Of a stretch of 62,829 nt of DNA, positions 18,282-28,135 are shown in pieces (position 1 is the stretch's first letter; every line of letters starts with the position of its first letter). The position numbers and the translations under genes were made by a program. The notes under the pieces are model-generated. The model did not search any database. It had not been told where the DNA came from and was given only the letters and a program-made list of their open reading frames with translations. Location of the stretch: contig NZ_NHRJ02000020.1 in NCBI RefSeq assembly GCF_002220865.2, positions 1-62,829 of the forward strand. The letters are read 5' to 3'. This stretch comes from Paenibacillus xerothermodurans (GTDB taxonomy: Bacteria; Bacillota; Bacilli; Paenibacillales; NBRC-103111).

Positions 18282-19136
18282 ATGAAGGTGTTAGAGAAAG
18301 CGCCCGCCAAGATCAATTTACTATTGGATGTGCTGCACAAACGGGAGGATGGCTATCACGAAGTTGAAATGATCATGACAATGGTTGATTTGGCTGACCG
18401 CATAGAAATGCAAGAGCTCCCGCGCGATACGATCATCATTTCCAGTCAAGCCGGCTACATTCCGTTAGATGAAAAGAACCTGGCGTTTCAAGCGGCAAAA
18501 TTGATTAAGGATCGTTATGATGTGAAACAAGGGGTCTATATACATTTGGATAAAAAAATACCGGTAGCTGCTGGACTCGCCGGGGGAAGCAGTGACGCCG
18601 CAGCGACATTGCGCGGGTTGAACCGGCTGTGGAAACTCGGTATTCCCACACGCGAGCTCGAGAGCTTGGGGGCCGAGCTCGGATCGGACGTGCCGTTCTG
18701 CGTCACGGGCGGAACCGCCGTTGCTCGCGGCCGAGGCGAACAACTGCAGCCGATTGATTCCCCGCCGCAATGTTGGGTCATATTGGCAAAACCGCCCATC
18801 AACGTGTCAACTGCCGATGTGTACGGCCGGCTGCGCGCCGGTGAAATACAGCAGCATCCGTCGACGGAGGCCATGTTGGAGGCGATCCGGCTGAAGCGCT
18901 TCGACCTGGTCTGTGAGCGCCTGGGGAATGTATTGGAACAGGTAACGCTCGATATGTACCCCGAAGTAAAGCAGCTCAAGGAGTGCATGCTGCGGCTTGG
19001 AGCGGACGGCGTATTAATGTCTGGCAGCGGCCCGACAGTATTTGGTTTGGTTTCCAAAGAAGCCAAGGTCGCAAGAATCTATAACGGGCTTCGCGGTTTT
19101 TGCAAGGATGTATTTGCTGTGCGATTGTTGACTTAG
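18282..19136 (+). CDS. ispE: 4-diphosphocytidyl-2-C-methyl-D-erythritol kinase
   Basis: 284 residues from ATG 18282 after AAAGAAGG; the longer frame start at 18240 lacks a binding site. It catalyses the ATP-dependent step of the MEP isoprenoid pathway. GHMP-kinase motifs are present: [11 protein letters not shown] (~6-16), [19 protein letters not shown] (~95-113) and GSGPTVFGL (~251-259). The MEP pathway supplies undecaprenyl and quinone precursors. Confidence 0.96.
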   Translation: MKVLEKAPAKINLLLDVLHKREDGYHEVEMIMTMVDLADRIEMQELPRDTIIISSQAGYIPLDEKNLAFQAAKLIKDRYDVKQGVYIHLDKKIPVAAGLAGGSSDAAATLRGLNRLWKLGIPTRELESLGAELGSDVPFCVTGGTAVARGRGEQLQPIDSPPQCWVILAKPPINVSTADVYGRLRAGEIQQHPSTEAMLEAIRLKRFDLVCERLGNVLEQVTLDMYPEVKQLKECMLRLGADGVLMSGSGPTVFGLVSKEAKVARIYNGLRGFCKDVFAVRLLT

Positions 19137-19167
19137 CAGGTGTGGACTCGGGCCGAAGACACACAAC

Positions 19168-19219
19168 TTGATAAAACACGTATAAAAATGGTATATTCTC
19201 TACATATTATTCGGGTTTT
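19168..19219 (+). promoter_or_regulatory. Sigma-A promoter of purR with possible PurBox
   Basis: TTGATA (19168-19173) and TATATT (19192-19197) are 18 bases apart. Around the expected start, ATTCGGG and TTTCGGT occur; the reverse complement AACCCGAATAAT fits the PurR half-site (CCGAAC core) with about two mismatches. Autoregulation of purR is known in B. subtilis; the operator here is tentative. Confidence 0.45.
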
Positions 19220-19249
19220 CGGTAGACCTTAAGAAGAGGGGGTGTTTGG

Positions 19250-20086
19250 ATGAAAAAGTTGAAAAGAAGCGCAAGGCTGGTTGAGATGACGCAATACCTA
19301 CTTTTTCGCCCCCATACACTCATTCCTTTAACCACATTTGCAGACCGCTACAATTCAGCCAAATCATCGATCAGTGAAGATTTAGCTATTATTAAGGAAG
19401 TGTTTGAGGAGGAAGGGCTGGGCGAGCTTAACACGTTGGCCGGGGCAGCCGGCGGGGTGAAGTTCATTCCCAAAGTGGCGAAATCGGAGTCCCTCAGGTT
19501 CATCCAGGGTCTATGTAAGGAACTGGAGCAGCCGGAACGTATACTACCAGGCGGTTATCTGTACATGTCGGATATTATGGGCAAGCCGTCGGTTTTAAAT
19601 GAAGCGGGGAAAATGTTTGCAACGGCATTTTCCGCCCAGGAGATTGATGTAGTCATGACAGTAGAAACCAAAGGTATTCCCCTGGCCTACGCAACCGCTT
19701 CCTATCTGAATCTGCCGGTGGTGATCGTGCGGCGAGACAATAAAGTCACCGAGGGTTCCGCCGTGAGTATCAATTACGTAACAGGCTCCAACAAACGGAT
19801 TCAGACGATGTCGTTGTCCCGTCGGGCGTTGAAGGAAGAATCACGGGTATTGATTATCGACGATTTCATGCGCGTGGGCGGTACCGTGCAAGGGATGATG
19901 GATTTGCTCAAGGAGTTCAGGGCCACGGTGCAAGGGGTTGGCGTTTTAGTCGAGTCCGGAGAGGTAGAGGAACATTTGGTGGAGGATTACGTGTCGTTGG
20001 CGAAGCTGTCCGCTGTCGACCCGAAAACAAAGCAGATTACCGTAGAGCCAGGCAATTATTTTTCCAAGGAGAGTGACCTATCATGA
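19250..20086 (+). CDS. purR: Purine operon repressor PurR
   Basis: 278 residues, ATG after AAGAGGGGG. The N-terminal winged-helix domain (~1-75) and a type I phosphoribosyltransferase-like domain (~80-270) make up the dimeric repressor that senses PRPP (and, in B. subtilis, ppGpp). The PRPP motif [16 protein letters not shown] is at ~203-218. The stop overlaps ridA by four bases. Confidence 0.96.
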   Translation: MKKLKRSARLVEMTQYLLFRPHTLIPLTTFADRYNSAKSSISEDLAIIKEVFEEEGLGELNTLAGAAGGVKFIPKVAKSESLRFIQGLCKELEQPERILPGGYLYMSDIMGKPSVLNEAGKMFATAFSAQEIDVVMTVETKGIPLAYATASYLNLPVVIVRRDNKVTEGSAVSINYVTGSNKRIQTMSLSRRALKEESRVLIIDDFMRVGGTVQGMMDLLKEFRATVQGVGVLVESGEVEEHLVEDYVSLAKLSAVDPKTKQITVEPGNYFSKESDLS

Positions 20087-20469
20087 CTTTCAAAACAATC
20101 GCAACCAATCAGGCTCCGGCCGCTATCGGCCCATACTCGCAGGCTGTGCAATATGGCAGTCTGCTTTTCACATCCGGACAAATTCCGCTCGGTTTGGACG
20201 GGCAAGTTGTGCCGGGCGGTATTGAGGAGCAAACCCATCAGGTATTTCGAAATCTGGAAGCTGTTTTGGCTGCGGCAGGCGCGGATTTTGCAAGCGTAAT
20301 CAAAGCGACCGTCTTTATCAAGGATATGACCCAATTCGCAGAGGTCAACGAGATATATGCATCGTACTTTGGGGACCATAAACCAGCCCGTTCTACCGTC
20401 GAAGTAGCCCGTTTACCTAAGGATGTGCTTGTCGAAATTGAGCTAATTGCACGGATTGATGTCGAATAA
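20083..20469 (+). CDS. ridA: RidA family 2-iminobutanoate/2-iminopropanoate deaminase (YabJ)
   Basis: 128 residues. It hydrolyses reactive enamine/imine intermediates of PLP enzymes. Family residues are visible: AIGPYSQAV (~17-25), FTSGQIPL (~30-37), KATVFIKDM (~73-81) with the substrate-anchoring Arg in [12 protein letters not shown] (~105-116). It overlaps purR by four bases; in B. subtilis yabJ was first linked to PurR-dependent repression because of this context. Confidence 0.96.
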   Translation: MTFKTIATNQAPAAIGPYSQAVQYGSLLFTSGQIPLGLDGQVVPGGIEEQTHQVFRNLEAVLAAAGADFASVIKATVFIKDMTQFAEVNEIYASYFGDHKPARSTVEVARLPKDVLVEIELIARIDVE

Positions 20470-20522
20470 TGGTATTTTGATCAAATATTTATTAAAAAGT
20501 AGAAAAAGTACATATAGAAAGA

Positions 20523-20549
20523 AGGATTTTGCGCCAAAATGTGGAATTT
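20523..20549 (+). promoter_or_regulatory. Sigma-H promoter of spoVG
   Basis: AGGATTT at 20523-20529 and GAATT at 20544-20548 are separated by 14 bases. These match the sigma-H consensus (AGGAWWW and GAAT), and the spacing is the same as in the classical B. subtilis spoVG promoter as I remember it. Confidence 0.75.
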
Positions 20550-20589
20550 GTAGAGCAAGACTTCAGGATGGAAAAAGGTGGTGAACTTA

Positions 20590-20874
20590 GTGCAAATTAC
20601 AGACGTGAGACTCCGTCGGGTTAACTCCGAAGGAAGAATGAAAGCCATTGCTTCCATTACCATCGACAACGAATTTGTGGTTCATGACATTCGTGTAATT
20701 GACGGTAATAACGGCATGTTCGTGGCTATGCCAAGCAAACGCACTCCGGATGGGGAGTTTAGGGATATCGCGCATCCCATTTCCTCTTCTACCCGTGAAA
20801 AGATCCAGGCGGCAGTCTTGGCCGAATACGACCGTGCAGCGACGGAAGAAGAAGTGATCGTTGAGGGTGCATAA
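20590..20874 (+). CDS. spoVG: Septation/RNA-binding regulator SpoVG
   Basis: 94 residues from GTG 20590, giving the conserved start [10 protein letters not shown]; in-frame GTGs at 20578 and 20581 sit in the Shine-Dalgarno AAAGGTGG. Core motifs [19 protein letters not shown] and [18 protein letters not shown] are nearly invariant in the family. SpoVG affects asymmetric septation, cortex formation and virulence or surface genes in other Firmicutes. Confidence 0.96.
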   Translation: MQITDVRLRRVNSEGRMKAIASITIDNEFVVHDIRVIDGNNGMFVAMPSKRTPDGEFRDIAHPISSSTREKIQAAVLAEYDRAATEEEVIVEGA

Positions 20875-20886
20875 GGAATTGGATGT

Positions 20887-20920
20887 GAGGGAGCTGACTG
20901 CGGGCTCTCTTTTCTTTTTG
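20887..20920 (+). terminator. Probable terminator after spoVG
   Basis: GGGAGC and GCTCTC (with a G-T pair) form a stem and are followed by TTTTCTTTTT. Confidence 0.6.
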
Positions 20921-21115
20921 CATAATTTCGTTTATATTGGGTGCAGGGCGTGCTCTTACTCAAATGCTACATAGTCGCAAACAGCTGTCATAGATTGGCG
21001 TGCGTATGTTTTGGCTTACGTGAGACCGTTTCGGGCCCAGCCCCCAGAAGTGGATGAATTCCAACGAAGGGGTCTAGAGACTACTAAAAAAGTGGGATAA
21101 AGGAGTGGGCATTTT

Positions 21116-22516
21116 TTGAATATCATGGGGATTGTACTTGCCGCTGGGCAGGGAAAACGGATGAAATCCAAGCTGTATAAAGTTCTTCATCCGGTTGGCG
21201 GCAAGCCGATGGTAGGCCATGTCATTGATGCGCTAGAACAGATAGACACACAGAGAACCGTAGTGGTAGTAGGACACGGAGCCGACGCAGTGAAAGCGTA
21301 TCTCGGGGACCGTGTTGAATATGCTATGCAGGAGCAGCAGTTAGGTACAGGCCATGCGGTGCTTCAGGCGGAAGCCCTGCTGGGCCAAGAGGATGGCCTG
21401 ACCGTTCTTTTATATGGAGATACACCGCTTATCACTAGCAATTCATTGCGGCAAATGATCGAGCTGCACCGCGAGAAGGGAGCGGCGGCAACTGTGATGA
21501 CGGCAATCATGGACGATCCCACAGGGCTAGGCCGCATTATCCGTGACGAACAGGGCCGTGTTTCGCGCATCGTGGAGCAGAAGGACTGCAGTTCTGAAGA
21601 GCGTGAGATCAAAGAAATTAATTCAGGTATGTACTGCTTCTCTAATCGCAAATTGTTCGATGCCCTGAGCAAGGTGACGAACAACAACGCTCAGAATGAA
21701 TACTACGTGACGGACGTGGTCGGGATTTTAGTTAACCAAGGTGAAGTGGTTGAAGCGTATTGCACGCCCGATGCGATTGACACGTTCGGAGTAAACGACC
21801 GCGTGGCTCTGTCCGAAGCTGAGAGGATCATGCGTGCCCGCATCAACAAACAGCAAATGATCAACGGCGTGACATTGATCGACCCTGCGAACACTTACAT
21901 TGACGCGGACGTACGGATCGGCAGCGATACGGTCATTCTCCCGGGTACGGTCATCAAAGGGAAAACGGTAATAGGAGAAAATTGCGTGATCGGACCAAAC
22001 ACGGAGATTACTGACAGTACACTAGGCAGTAATATCCAGGTAAAGCAATCGGTATTGTTGGAGGCAGTTGTTGGGGACAGCTCCACAATCGGGCCGTTTG
22101 CATATCTGCGTCCAGGTGCAGAGCTCGGCCACAGCGTGAAAATCGGTGATTTTGTTGAAATCAAAAATGCTAAGCTGGCGGATGACGTGAAGGTGTCTCA
22201 CTTGAGCTATATCGGTGATGCAGTGGTCGGCAAAAATGTTAACTTTGGCTGCGGCGCAATCACGGTGAACTACGATGGGTTCAACAAGCAGCTGACCGAG
22301 GTAGCGGACGATGCATTTATCGGCAGCAATGTGAATTTGATCGCTCCCGTGAAAGTCGGCAAAGGAGCTTATGTGGTCGCCGGCTCGACAATCACTAACG
22401 ATGTGAACGCTGACGATCTCGCGATCGCCAGGGAGCGGCAGATTAATAAGCCGGGCTACGCAGCGCAATTGCGGGACAAATTCCGCGCGAAAAAGGAACA
22501 GTCGAAGCAAAGCTAG
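21116..22516 (+). CDS. glmU: Bifunctional GlmU (GlcNAc-1-P uridyltransferase / GlcN-1-P acetyltransferase)
   Basis: 466 residues from TTG 21116, seven bases after AGGAGTGG; ATG 21125 would remove three residues. It makes UDP-GlcNAc for peptidoglycan and teichoic acid. The N-terminal domain has LAAGQGKRMKSKLYKVLHP (~8-26); the C-terminal left-handed beta-helix (~255-450) shows hexapeptide repeats and the acetyltransferase signature NFGCGAITVNYDG (~376-388). In B. subtilis prs follows immediately; here rplY does. Confidence 0.96.
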   Translation: MNIMGIVLAAGQGKRMKSKLYKVLHPVGGKPMVGHVIDALEQIDTQRTVVVVGHGADAVKAYLGDRVEYAMQEQQLGTGHAVLQAEALLGQEDGLTVLLYGDTPLITSNSLRQMIELHREKGAAATVMTAIMDDPTGLGRIIRDEQGRVSRIVEQKDCSSEEREIKEINSGMYCFSNRKLFDALSKVTNNNAQNEYYVTDVVGILVNQGEVVEAYCTPDAIDTFGVNDRVALSEAERIMRARINKQQMINGVTLIDPANTYIDADVRIGSDTVILPGTVIKGKTVIGENCVIGPNTEITDSTLGSNIQVKQSVLLEAVVGDSSTIGPFAYLRPGAELGHSVKIGDFVEIKNAKLADDVKVSHLSYIGDAVVGKNVNFGCGAITVNYDGFNKQLTEVADDAFIGSNVNLIAPVKVGKGAYVVAGSTITNDVNADDLAIARERQINKPGYAAQLRDKFRAKKEQSKQS

Positions 22517-22608
22517 CTGTTTGACTCTCTCTCATTTTGGGTAAATTGATATATGGGGCACTACCACCTGTTATTCGGTTTGCGAAAATGAAGGAGGTCT
22601 AACCTATA

Positions 22609-23211
22609 ATGGCAACGACTATGAAAGCAGAAGAACGCAAGAACGGAACAAACGCATCACGCAGAGGGCTGCGCGAGAGTGGGAAGATTCCGGCCGTTAT
22701 TTACGGCAGCAAAATCGAGAGTCTGCCTATCGCGATAGAGGAGAGGGAGTTACTCTCTGTGCTGCGCACAAATCCACACGCGATCATTGAACTGGATGTG
22801 CCGCAAATGGGCAAGCAGCCTGTGATGATTAACGAGGTCCAGCGTGACACGATCAACAAAAATGTGATTCACGTAGATTTTCATCAAATAGATATGGACG
22901 AGCCGGTATCTGCCGCGGTGCGCTTGGAATACGTGGGCGACCCTGCGGGAGTGAAGGCCGGAGGTGTTCTTCAAATACAACACCATGAGGTGGAGGTTCG
23001 CTGCCTGCCGAAGAATATGCCTGCGGCAATCGAGGTAGACATCAGCCATCTGGAGGTTGGGATGAACATTCTGGTCTCCGAGCTCAAGGTGCCAGATGGC
23101 GTCGAGGTAAGAACGGACGAGAATGACGTGCTTGCCACGGTGTTGGCTCCTACGAAAGCCGCTGAAGATGCGGAGGCGGCTCCTGAGGCCGAGGCGGAAG
23201 CGAGCAGCTGA
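22609..23211 (+). CDS. rplY: 50S ribosomal protein bL25 / general stress protein Ctc
   Basis: 200 residues, ATG after AAGGAGG. The N-terminal 5S-rRNA-binding L25 domain (~1-92, with GKIPAVIYG) and the C-terminal TL5/Ctc beta domain (~95-180, with GVLQIQHHEVEVRCLP) are followed by an acidic Ala/Glu tail. Ctc joins the ribosome especially under stress. The preceding gene is glmU rather than prs. Confidence 0.95.
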   Translation: MATTMKAEERKNGTNASRRGLRESGKIPAVIYGSKIESLPIAIEERELLSVLRTNPHAIIELDVPQMGKQPVMINEVQRDTINKNVIHVDFHQIDMDEPVSAAVRLEYVGDPAGVKAGGVLQIQHHEVEVRCLPKNMPAAIEVDISHLEVGMNILVSELKVPDGVEVRTDENDVLATVLAPTKAAEDAEAAPEAEAEASS

Positions 23212-23288
23212 CAGAGAGTTGCCACCGCAGCCGGCGGCCAGGATGTAATAACCAGCGGCAATCTTCGCTACTGCCGCATATCTTGTCG

Positions 23289-23326
23289 AGGAGCGTATCG
23301 GACGCGAATTCCGGTGCGCTCCTTTT
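23289..23326 (+). terminator. Terminator after rplY
   Basis: GGAGCG/CGCTCC encloses an inner CGGA/TCCG helix and is followed by TTTT. Confidence 0.75.
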
Positions 23327-23380
23327 GTCGCGTTCAACAAATTTTGTTTTTATTCTGCTTTGGAAGAGGAGAAGTTCAGC

Positions 23381-23941
23381 GTGAAATGGTTCGTGGGCTT
23401 GGGAAATCCCGGCACTCAATATCAATCCACAAGACATAACATCGGCTTTATGGCCATTGACCGGTTTGCGGAAAAACACGGCATTAAGGTCACACAGAGC
23501 AAGTGCAAAGCGCTGGTTGGGGAAGGGCATGTGAATGGCACAAAAGTATACTTGATAAAGCCTATGACCTATATGAATTTATCCGGCGAATCTATACGGG
23601 CATTTATGGACTTTTACAAAGCATCGATCGACGATTTGGTCGTCATTTATGATGATTTGGATACCCCATTCGGTCAAATAAGGCTGCGCTATCAAGGCAG
23701 CGCCGGAGGCCACAATGGAATCAAATCCACGATTCAGCACCTTGGCACGCAATCGTTTAACCGTATTCGAATGGGCATCAGCAGACCGGCCCCCGGGCAC
23801 AATATAGCGGATTACGTGTTATCTTCTTTTTCCAAGGAAGAGTTCAAGACTATGCCTAAGGTGCTGGAAACCACCTGCGACGCGATGGAATATTCTCTCG
23901 ACCAGCCGTTTGAGAAGACAATGGCGAAATTTAACGGATAA
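23381..23941 (+). CDS. pth: Peptidyl-tRNA hydrolase (SpoVC)
   Basis: 186 residues from GTG 23381, after GAGGAGAAG; a longer TTG frame start at 23360 includes the binding site. It recycles peptidyl-tRNA. Active-site landmarks are GLGNPG (~5-10) with its Asn, STRHNIGF (~17-24) with catalytic His 20, the MNLSG stretch (~66-70) and DDLDTPFGQIRLRYQGSAGGHNG-like core (~91-113), split here by normal variation. Confidence 0.96.
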   Translation: MKWFVGLGNPGTQYQSTRHNIGFMAIDRFAEKHGIKVTQSKCKALVGEGHVNGTKVYLIKPMTYMNLSGESIRAFMDFYKASIDDLVVIYDDLDTPFGQIRLRYQGSAGGHNGIKSTIQHLGTQSFNRIRMGISRPAPGHNIADYVLSSFSKEEFKTMPKVLETTCDAMEYSLDQPFEKTMAKFNG

Positions 23942-24026
23942 TGGATAACGCCGGCATCACACCTCCCCGCCCCTTGGCTAAAATTCTCTTGCCCTGGGCA
24001 TAATGGTTGAAAAGGAGGGGTGCGTT

Positions 24027-24257
24027 GTGGCTGTCACTTACGAATGCCGGCATTGCCAGTCGATGATAGGTCGGCTCCAGCAGCAGTACGCCAATGAGGA
24101 TCTGCTCGGGTTCCGTTTCTTGACCCCCGAGGAGCGTCAGAGTATAATATCGTATAACCCGAATGGGGATGTAACCGTAAAAGTAATATGTGATTACTGC
24201 AAAGAAGCGTTGGATAACAATCCGGAGCTTTCGCTTCTCACCAGCCCGCTGCAATAA
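24027..24257 (+). CDS. fin: Anti-sigma-F factor Fin (YabK)
   Basis: 76 residues from GTG 24027, six bases after AAGGAGGGG, giving MAVTYECRHC like B. subtilis Fin; ATG 24003 lies upstream of the ribosome binding site. Zinc-ribbon pairs are CRHC (~7-10) and CDYC (~57-60). The core LLGFRFLTPEERQSIISYNPNGD is family-typical. Fin is made in the forespore and shuts off sigma-F, aiding the switch to sigma-G. It has its own terminator. The other forespore inhibitor, Gin, lies at the left of the window. Confidence 0.95.
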   Translation: MAVTYECRHCQSMIGRLQQQYANEDLLGFRFLTPEERQSIISYNPNGDVTVKVICDYCKEALDNNPELSLLTSPLQ

Positions 24258-24274
24258 GCGCAAATTGTATGGAT

Positions 24275-24306
24275 AACCGCCTAGGCTAGAAAGTCTAGGT
24301 TATTTT
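24275..24306 (+). terminator. Terminator after fin
   Basis: AACC(GC)CTAG pairs with CTAGGTT, with a two-base bulge, followed by ATTTTT. Confidence 0.72.
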
Positions 24307-24613
24307 TGAGTGTTTCGAGCATCTGGCTCGGATAAAAAGTGCGTATACGGAGATGTTAGGCGCAAAGCATAGGGGCCTCACCTCGTATGGTGGAGCTCCT
24401 TTACACGTGTTCACACCTCCGAGAAGGCGCGCAGCGGGCTAAGTTGACCGGCGTTTACCAGGCACGAGAGCCGGCCGCCGCTGGAATCGTAATTGTATTC
24501 GAGAGAGGAACATGTTTCCGTTTATTTTCTCGTGATAGATGTGCAGAGTATGCTGCCTCGCAGGATTTGCATCTTAAGAAAGTTTTGTTTATGGTTGAGA
24601 GGGGGTACAGTTT
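24307..24613. other. Spacer upstream of mfd
   Basis: About 300 bases with no gene. GGCCTCACCTCGTATGGTGG near 24375 can fold, but there is no T-run. No consensus promoter could be assigned. Confidence 0.4.
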
Positions 24614-27600
24614 TTGCAAGCGTTAATTCAAGCATTCTCAGCGGATCCGGATTTACAGAGCGTAGTGTCGGGTGTGCGATCGGGAATGCGGGAGCAGCTT
24701 ATATCGGGATTATCGGGGTCATCACGCCAGGTGATGCTGGCGACCTTGTACGAGGAGCTGCGACAACCCTTATTTATTGTCACACACAACATGTTTTCGG
24801 CACAAAAGATATTCGAGGATTTAATGGAATGCCTGCCGGCTGACAAAGTCCTCATGTTTCCCGCTCAAGAGCTGCTGGCAGCGGAGACCGCTGTGGCGAG
24901 TCCGGAAATGCTCGCCCAACGCATCGATGCATTGGCCAGGCTGGCGGCCGGTTTTGATGGAGTGGTGGTGGTTCCGTACGCCGGTGTACGGCGGGTGCTT
25001 CCACACAAAGAAGCCGTGGCTGAAGCCCGGATTTCCATCGAGGTCGGACAGACGCTCAATTTGGATGACTTCGTTGCACAGATGGTGCATTTGGGTTATG
25101 AGCGCGTGGAGCGCGTGGAATCGAAGGGCGAGATGAGCGTACGCGGAGGCATTATCGACTTCTTTCCGTTGTACTCGATTCATCCGTATCGAGTTGAATT
25201 GTTCGATGTCGAGGTAGACTCCATCCGAACGTTTGACATTGCGGACCAGCGTTCGATAGAGAAGGTAAAGGGGCTTGTGATCACGCCCTGCCGTGAAATT
25301 ATTGCCGATAGAAAACGGTTACAATCGGCCGCGCAGCACGCTTATGAGCTGTTGCAGGCGCAGCTTGAGAAAATGGCGGACCGCAACGCGAAGGACCGGC
25401 TGCTTGAAGAAATGGGGCATGAGATAGAATTAATGCGGGAAGGGCAGGTTTTTTCCGGCATTTTCAAATACATCTCTTTGCTGTATCCGGAACGGCAGAC
25501 TTTACTCGACTATATGCCGAAGGATACGGTGTTGCTGCTCGATGAGCCGGCTCGGCTATTGGAAACCGCAAAACAGCTGGAGCGTGAGGAAGCGGAATGG
25601 ATGACCACATCGCTGCAGGAGGGCAAGGGGATGCCCTCACTCGTGTTCTCCAAGCAGTATGAAACGTTGCTGCATCGCAAGCCTTATCCTACGCTGTATA
25701 TGTCGCTGTTTCTGCGCCAGGTGCCACAAACTCAGCCGCAGAACATCGTGAATTTTATGTGTCGGGTAATGCAAAACTTTCATGGTCAGATGAATGTGCT
25801 GAAGTCCGAGATGGAACGGTGGAAAAAGTCTAACGCGAACGTGCTGATTCTGGCCAACGGCGACGAACGTGTGGAGCGCGTCAGGAGGGTTCTGGCGGAT
25901 TACAACATAGAGCCACCGACAATCATAAATGGAAATCTGCAAACGGGATTTGAGCTGCCGAACATTCATTTAGTGGTAATCACCGAAGGCGAAATGTTCA
26001 CACAAAAACAGCGCAAGGTTCGGAAGGTAGACAAGAAGATAGAAAACGCCGAACGGATCAAGAGCTACCAGGAGCTCAAGGTAGGCGACTATGTGGTTCA
26101 CGTCAACCACGGTATCGGCAAATTTGTCGGCATCGGCACTTTGGAAATTAATGGTATTCATAAGGATTATTTGCACATACTTTACGCGGGAGGCGACAAA
26201 CTGTCCGTTCCCATCGACCAGATCGATCTCATTCAAAAGTACGTGGGATCCGAAGAAAAGGAACCCAAAGTATATAAATTGGGTGGGGCCGATTGGAATC
26301 GAGTGAAAAGCAAAGTTCGGTCTTCTGTCGAGGACATTGCCGATGATTTGATTAAGCTGTATGCAGCGCGGCAGGCAACACCGGGCTATGGCTTTAATCC
26401 CGACAGCAATTATCAGCAGGAATTCGAAGGCATGTTTCCATATGAGGAAACGGCGGATCAGCTTCGGGCGATTGACGAGATTAAGCAGGACATGGAGAAG
26501 CCCCGCCCTATGGATCGTCTGCTGTGCGGCGATGTAGGTTACGGCAAGACGGAAGTTGCCATCCGTGCTGCGTTCAAGGCTGCTATTGATGGAAAGCAAG
26601 TAGCGGTGCTGGTGCCGACGACGATTTTAGCCCAGCAGCATTACGAGACATTCCGCGAGAGATTCGCTGGTTATCCGTTTAACATTCAGGTGCTTAGCCG
26701 CTTTCGCTCTAAGAAGGAGCAGTCGGAAACGATGAAGGGCGTCAAAGCGGGCACCGTGGACGTCGTCATCGGAACGCATCGGCTTCTGTCAGCGGACGTA
26801 AAATTCAAAGATCTTGGTTTGCTCATTGTGGATGAGGAACAGCGCTTTGGCGTGTCCCACAAAGAGAAATTGAAGCGTCTGAAAACAAATGTGGATGTCC
26901 TGACGCTCACGGCCACCCCAATCCCACGTACTCTGCACATGTCCATGCTGGGTGTGCGTGACCTGTCGGTCATTGAAACGCCGCCGGAGAACCGTTTCCC
27001 TGTGCAAACCTATGTGGTCGAGCATAGCAACGCTTTGGTTAGAGAATCGATAGAGCGGGAGTTGGCGCGCGAAGGCCAGGTGTACTATCTCTACAATCGG
27101 GTGCAGGGCATCAACCAGATGGCTGAGCAGATTTCAATGCTAGTGCCGGACGCACGTGTCACGGTAGCCCACGGTCAGATGTCAGAGCAGGAGCTGGAAA
27201 AAACGATTCTGGATTTTCTGGACGGTGAGTACGATGTGCTGGTCAGCACCAGCATTATCGAGACCGGCGTGGATATCCCCAACGTCAACACGCTCATTGT
27301 CCATGATGCGGACAAAATGGGACTGTCCCAGCTGTATCAGCTCCGAGGCCGGGTCGGTCGTTCGAATAGAATAGCCTATGCATATTTTACGTATCAAAGG
27401 GATAAGGTACTGACCGAGGTGGCAGAAAAGCGGCTTCAGGCAATTAAGGAGTTTACAGAGCTGGGGTCAGGGTTTAAAATTGCCATGAGAGACTTGACCA
27501 TCCGCGGCGCCGGCAACTTGTTAGGGGCTGAGCAGCACGGTTTTATCGCTTCGGTAGGTTTTGATCTGTACTCGCAAATGCTGGCTGACGAAATCGCCAA

Positions 27601-28135
27601 GCGTAAGCATGAGATTACCGGCGAGCAGCAGGAAGCGCACAAGCCTTGGGTCACGCAGTTGGACATTCAGCTGGATGCGTATATCCCTGCTGACTATATT
27701 TATGACAGTGTGCAGAAAATCGAGATTTACAAAAAGGTGGCGGCGGCTAAGACGTTGGAAGAAATCAGCGAGCTGCATGACGAGCTGGTTGACCGTTTCG
27801 GCGATCTGCCTCAGGCGGTGAGTAATCTGCTGGCTGCGGCGAGATTGAAAGTCTATGGTGCAATGTATGCCATCGAAAGCATTTCGCAAAAAGGCGCCGA
27901 TTACGAGCTGAAACTTCATCCCGACCAAACTGGCAATTTAGATGGACAGACATTAGTGAAGATCGCGAATGAGTTTGATAACCGGATCAAGTTGATTGCC
28001 GGGCCGCAAATTCATATTCAAATCAAGGGCAAAGGGCTACAGCCGGAACAATCCATCGAGCTGCTGGAAAGGTTTTTGGTGCAATTCAACGGTGCTCTAA
28101 AATCGAAGGGAGAACTGCAGAATGCTGTCAAATAA
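24614..28135 (+). CDS. mfd: Transcription-repair coupling factor Mfd
   Basis: 1173 residues from TTG after GAGGGGG. It displaces stalled RNA polymerase and recruits UvrA. Domains: UvrB-homology module (~1-330); RNA-polymerase-interacting CarD-like domain (~495-555, LKVGDYVVHVNHGIGKFVG); RecG-like translocase with Walker A GDVGYGKTE (~638-646), DEEQ box (~739-742) and TATPIPRTLHMS (~762-773); GRVGRS motif VI region (~917); and a C-terminal TRCF domain (~1010-1120). All expected motifs are intact. The 3' end overlaps prsA by 14 bases. Confidence 0.97.
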   Translation: MQALIQAFSADPDLQSVVSGVRSGMREQLISGLSGSSRQVMLATLYEELRQPLFIVTHNMFSAQKIFEDLMECLPADKVLMFPAQELLAAETAVASPEMLAQRIDALARLAAGFDGVVVVPYAGVRRVLPHKEAVAEARISIEVGQTLNLDDFVAQMVHLGYERVERVESKGEMSVRGGIIDFFPLYSIHPYRVELFDVEVDSIRTFDIADQRSIEKVKGLVITPCREIIADRKRLQSAAQHAYELLQAQLEKMADRNAKDRLLEEMGHEIELMREGQVFSGIFKYISLLYPERQTLLDYMPKDTVLLLDEPARLLETAKQLEREEAEWMTTSLQEGKGMPSLVFSKQYETLLHRKPYPTLYMSLFLRQVPQTQPQNIVNFMCRVMQNFHGQMNVLKSEMERWKKSNANVLILANGDERVERVRRVLADYNIEPPTIINGNLQTGFELPNIHLVVITEGEMFTQKQRKVRKVDKKIENAERIKSYQELKVGDYVVHVNHGIGKFVGIGTLEINGIHKDYLHILYAGGDKLSVPIDQIDLIQKYVGSEEKEPKVYKLGGADWNRVKSKVRSSVEDIADDLIKLYAARQATPGYGFNPDSNYQQEFEGMFPYEETADQLRAIDEIKQDMEKPRPMDRLLCGDVGYGKTEVAIRAAFKAAIDGKQVAVLVPTTILAQQHYETFRERFAGYPFNIQVLSRFRSKKEQSETMKGVKAGTVDVVIGTHRLLSADVKFKDLGLLIVDEEQRFGVSHKEKLKRLKTNVDVLTLTATPIPRTLHMSMLGVRDLSVIETPPENRFPVQTYVVEHSNALVRESIERELAREGQVYYLYNRVQGINQMAEQISMLVPDARVTVAHGQMSEQELEKTILDFLDGEYDVLVSTSIIETGVDIPNVNTLIVHDADKMGLSQLYQLRGRVGRSNRIAYAYFTYQRDKVLTEVAEKRLQAIKEFTELGSGFKIAMRDLTIRGAGNLLGAEQHGFIASVGFDLYSQMLADEIAKRKHEITGEQQEAHKPWVTQLDIQLDAYIPADYIYDSVQKIEIYKKVAAAKTLEEISELHDELVDRFGDLPQAVSNLLAAARLKVYGAMYAIESISQKGADYELKLHPDQTGNLDGQTLVKIANEFDNRIKLIAGPQIHIQIKGKGLQPEQSIELLERFLVQFNGALKSKGELQNAVK

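Noticed and set aside
22750-23340. 196-codon minus-strand frame over rplY
   Set aside because: Lies almost wholly opposite a clear bL25 gene and shows no domain or start signal.
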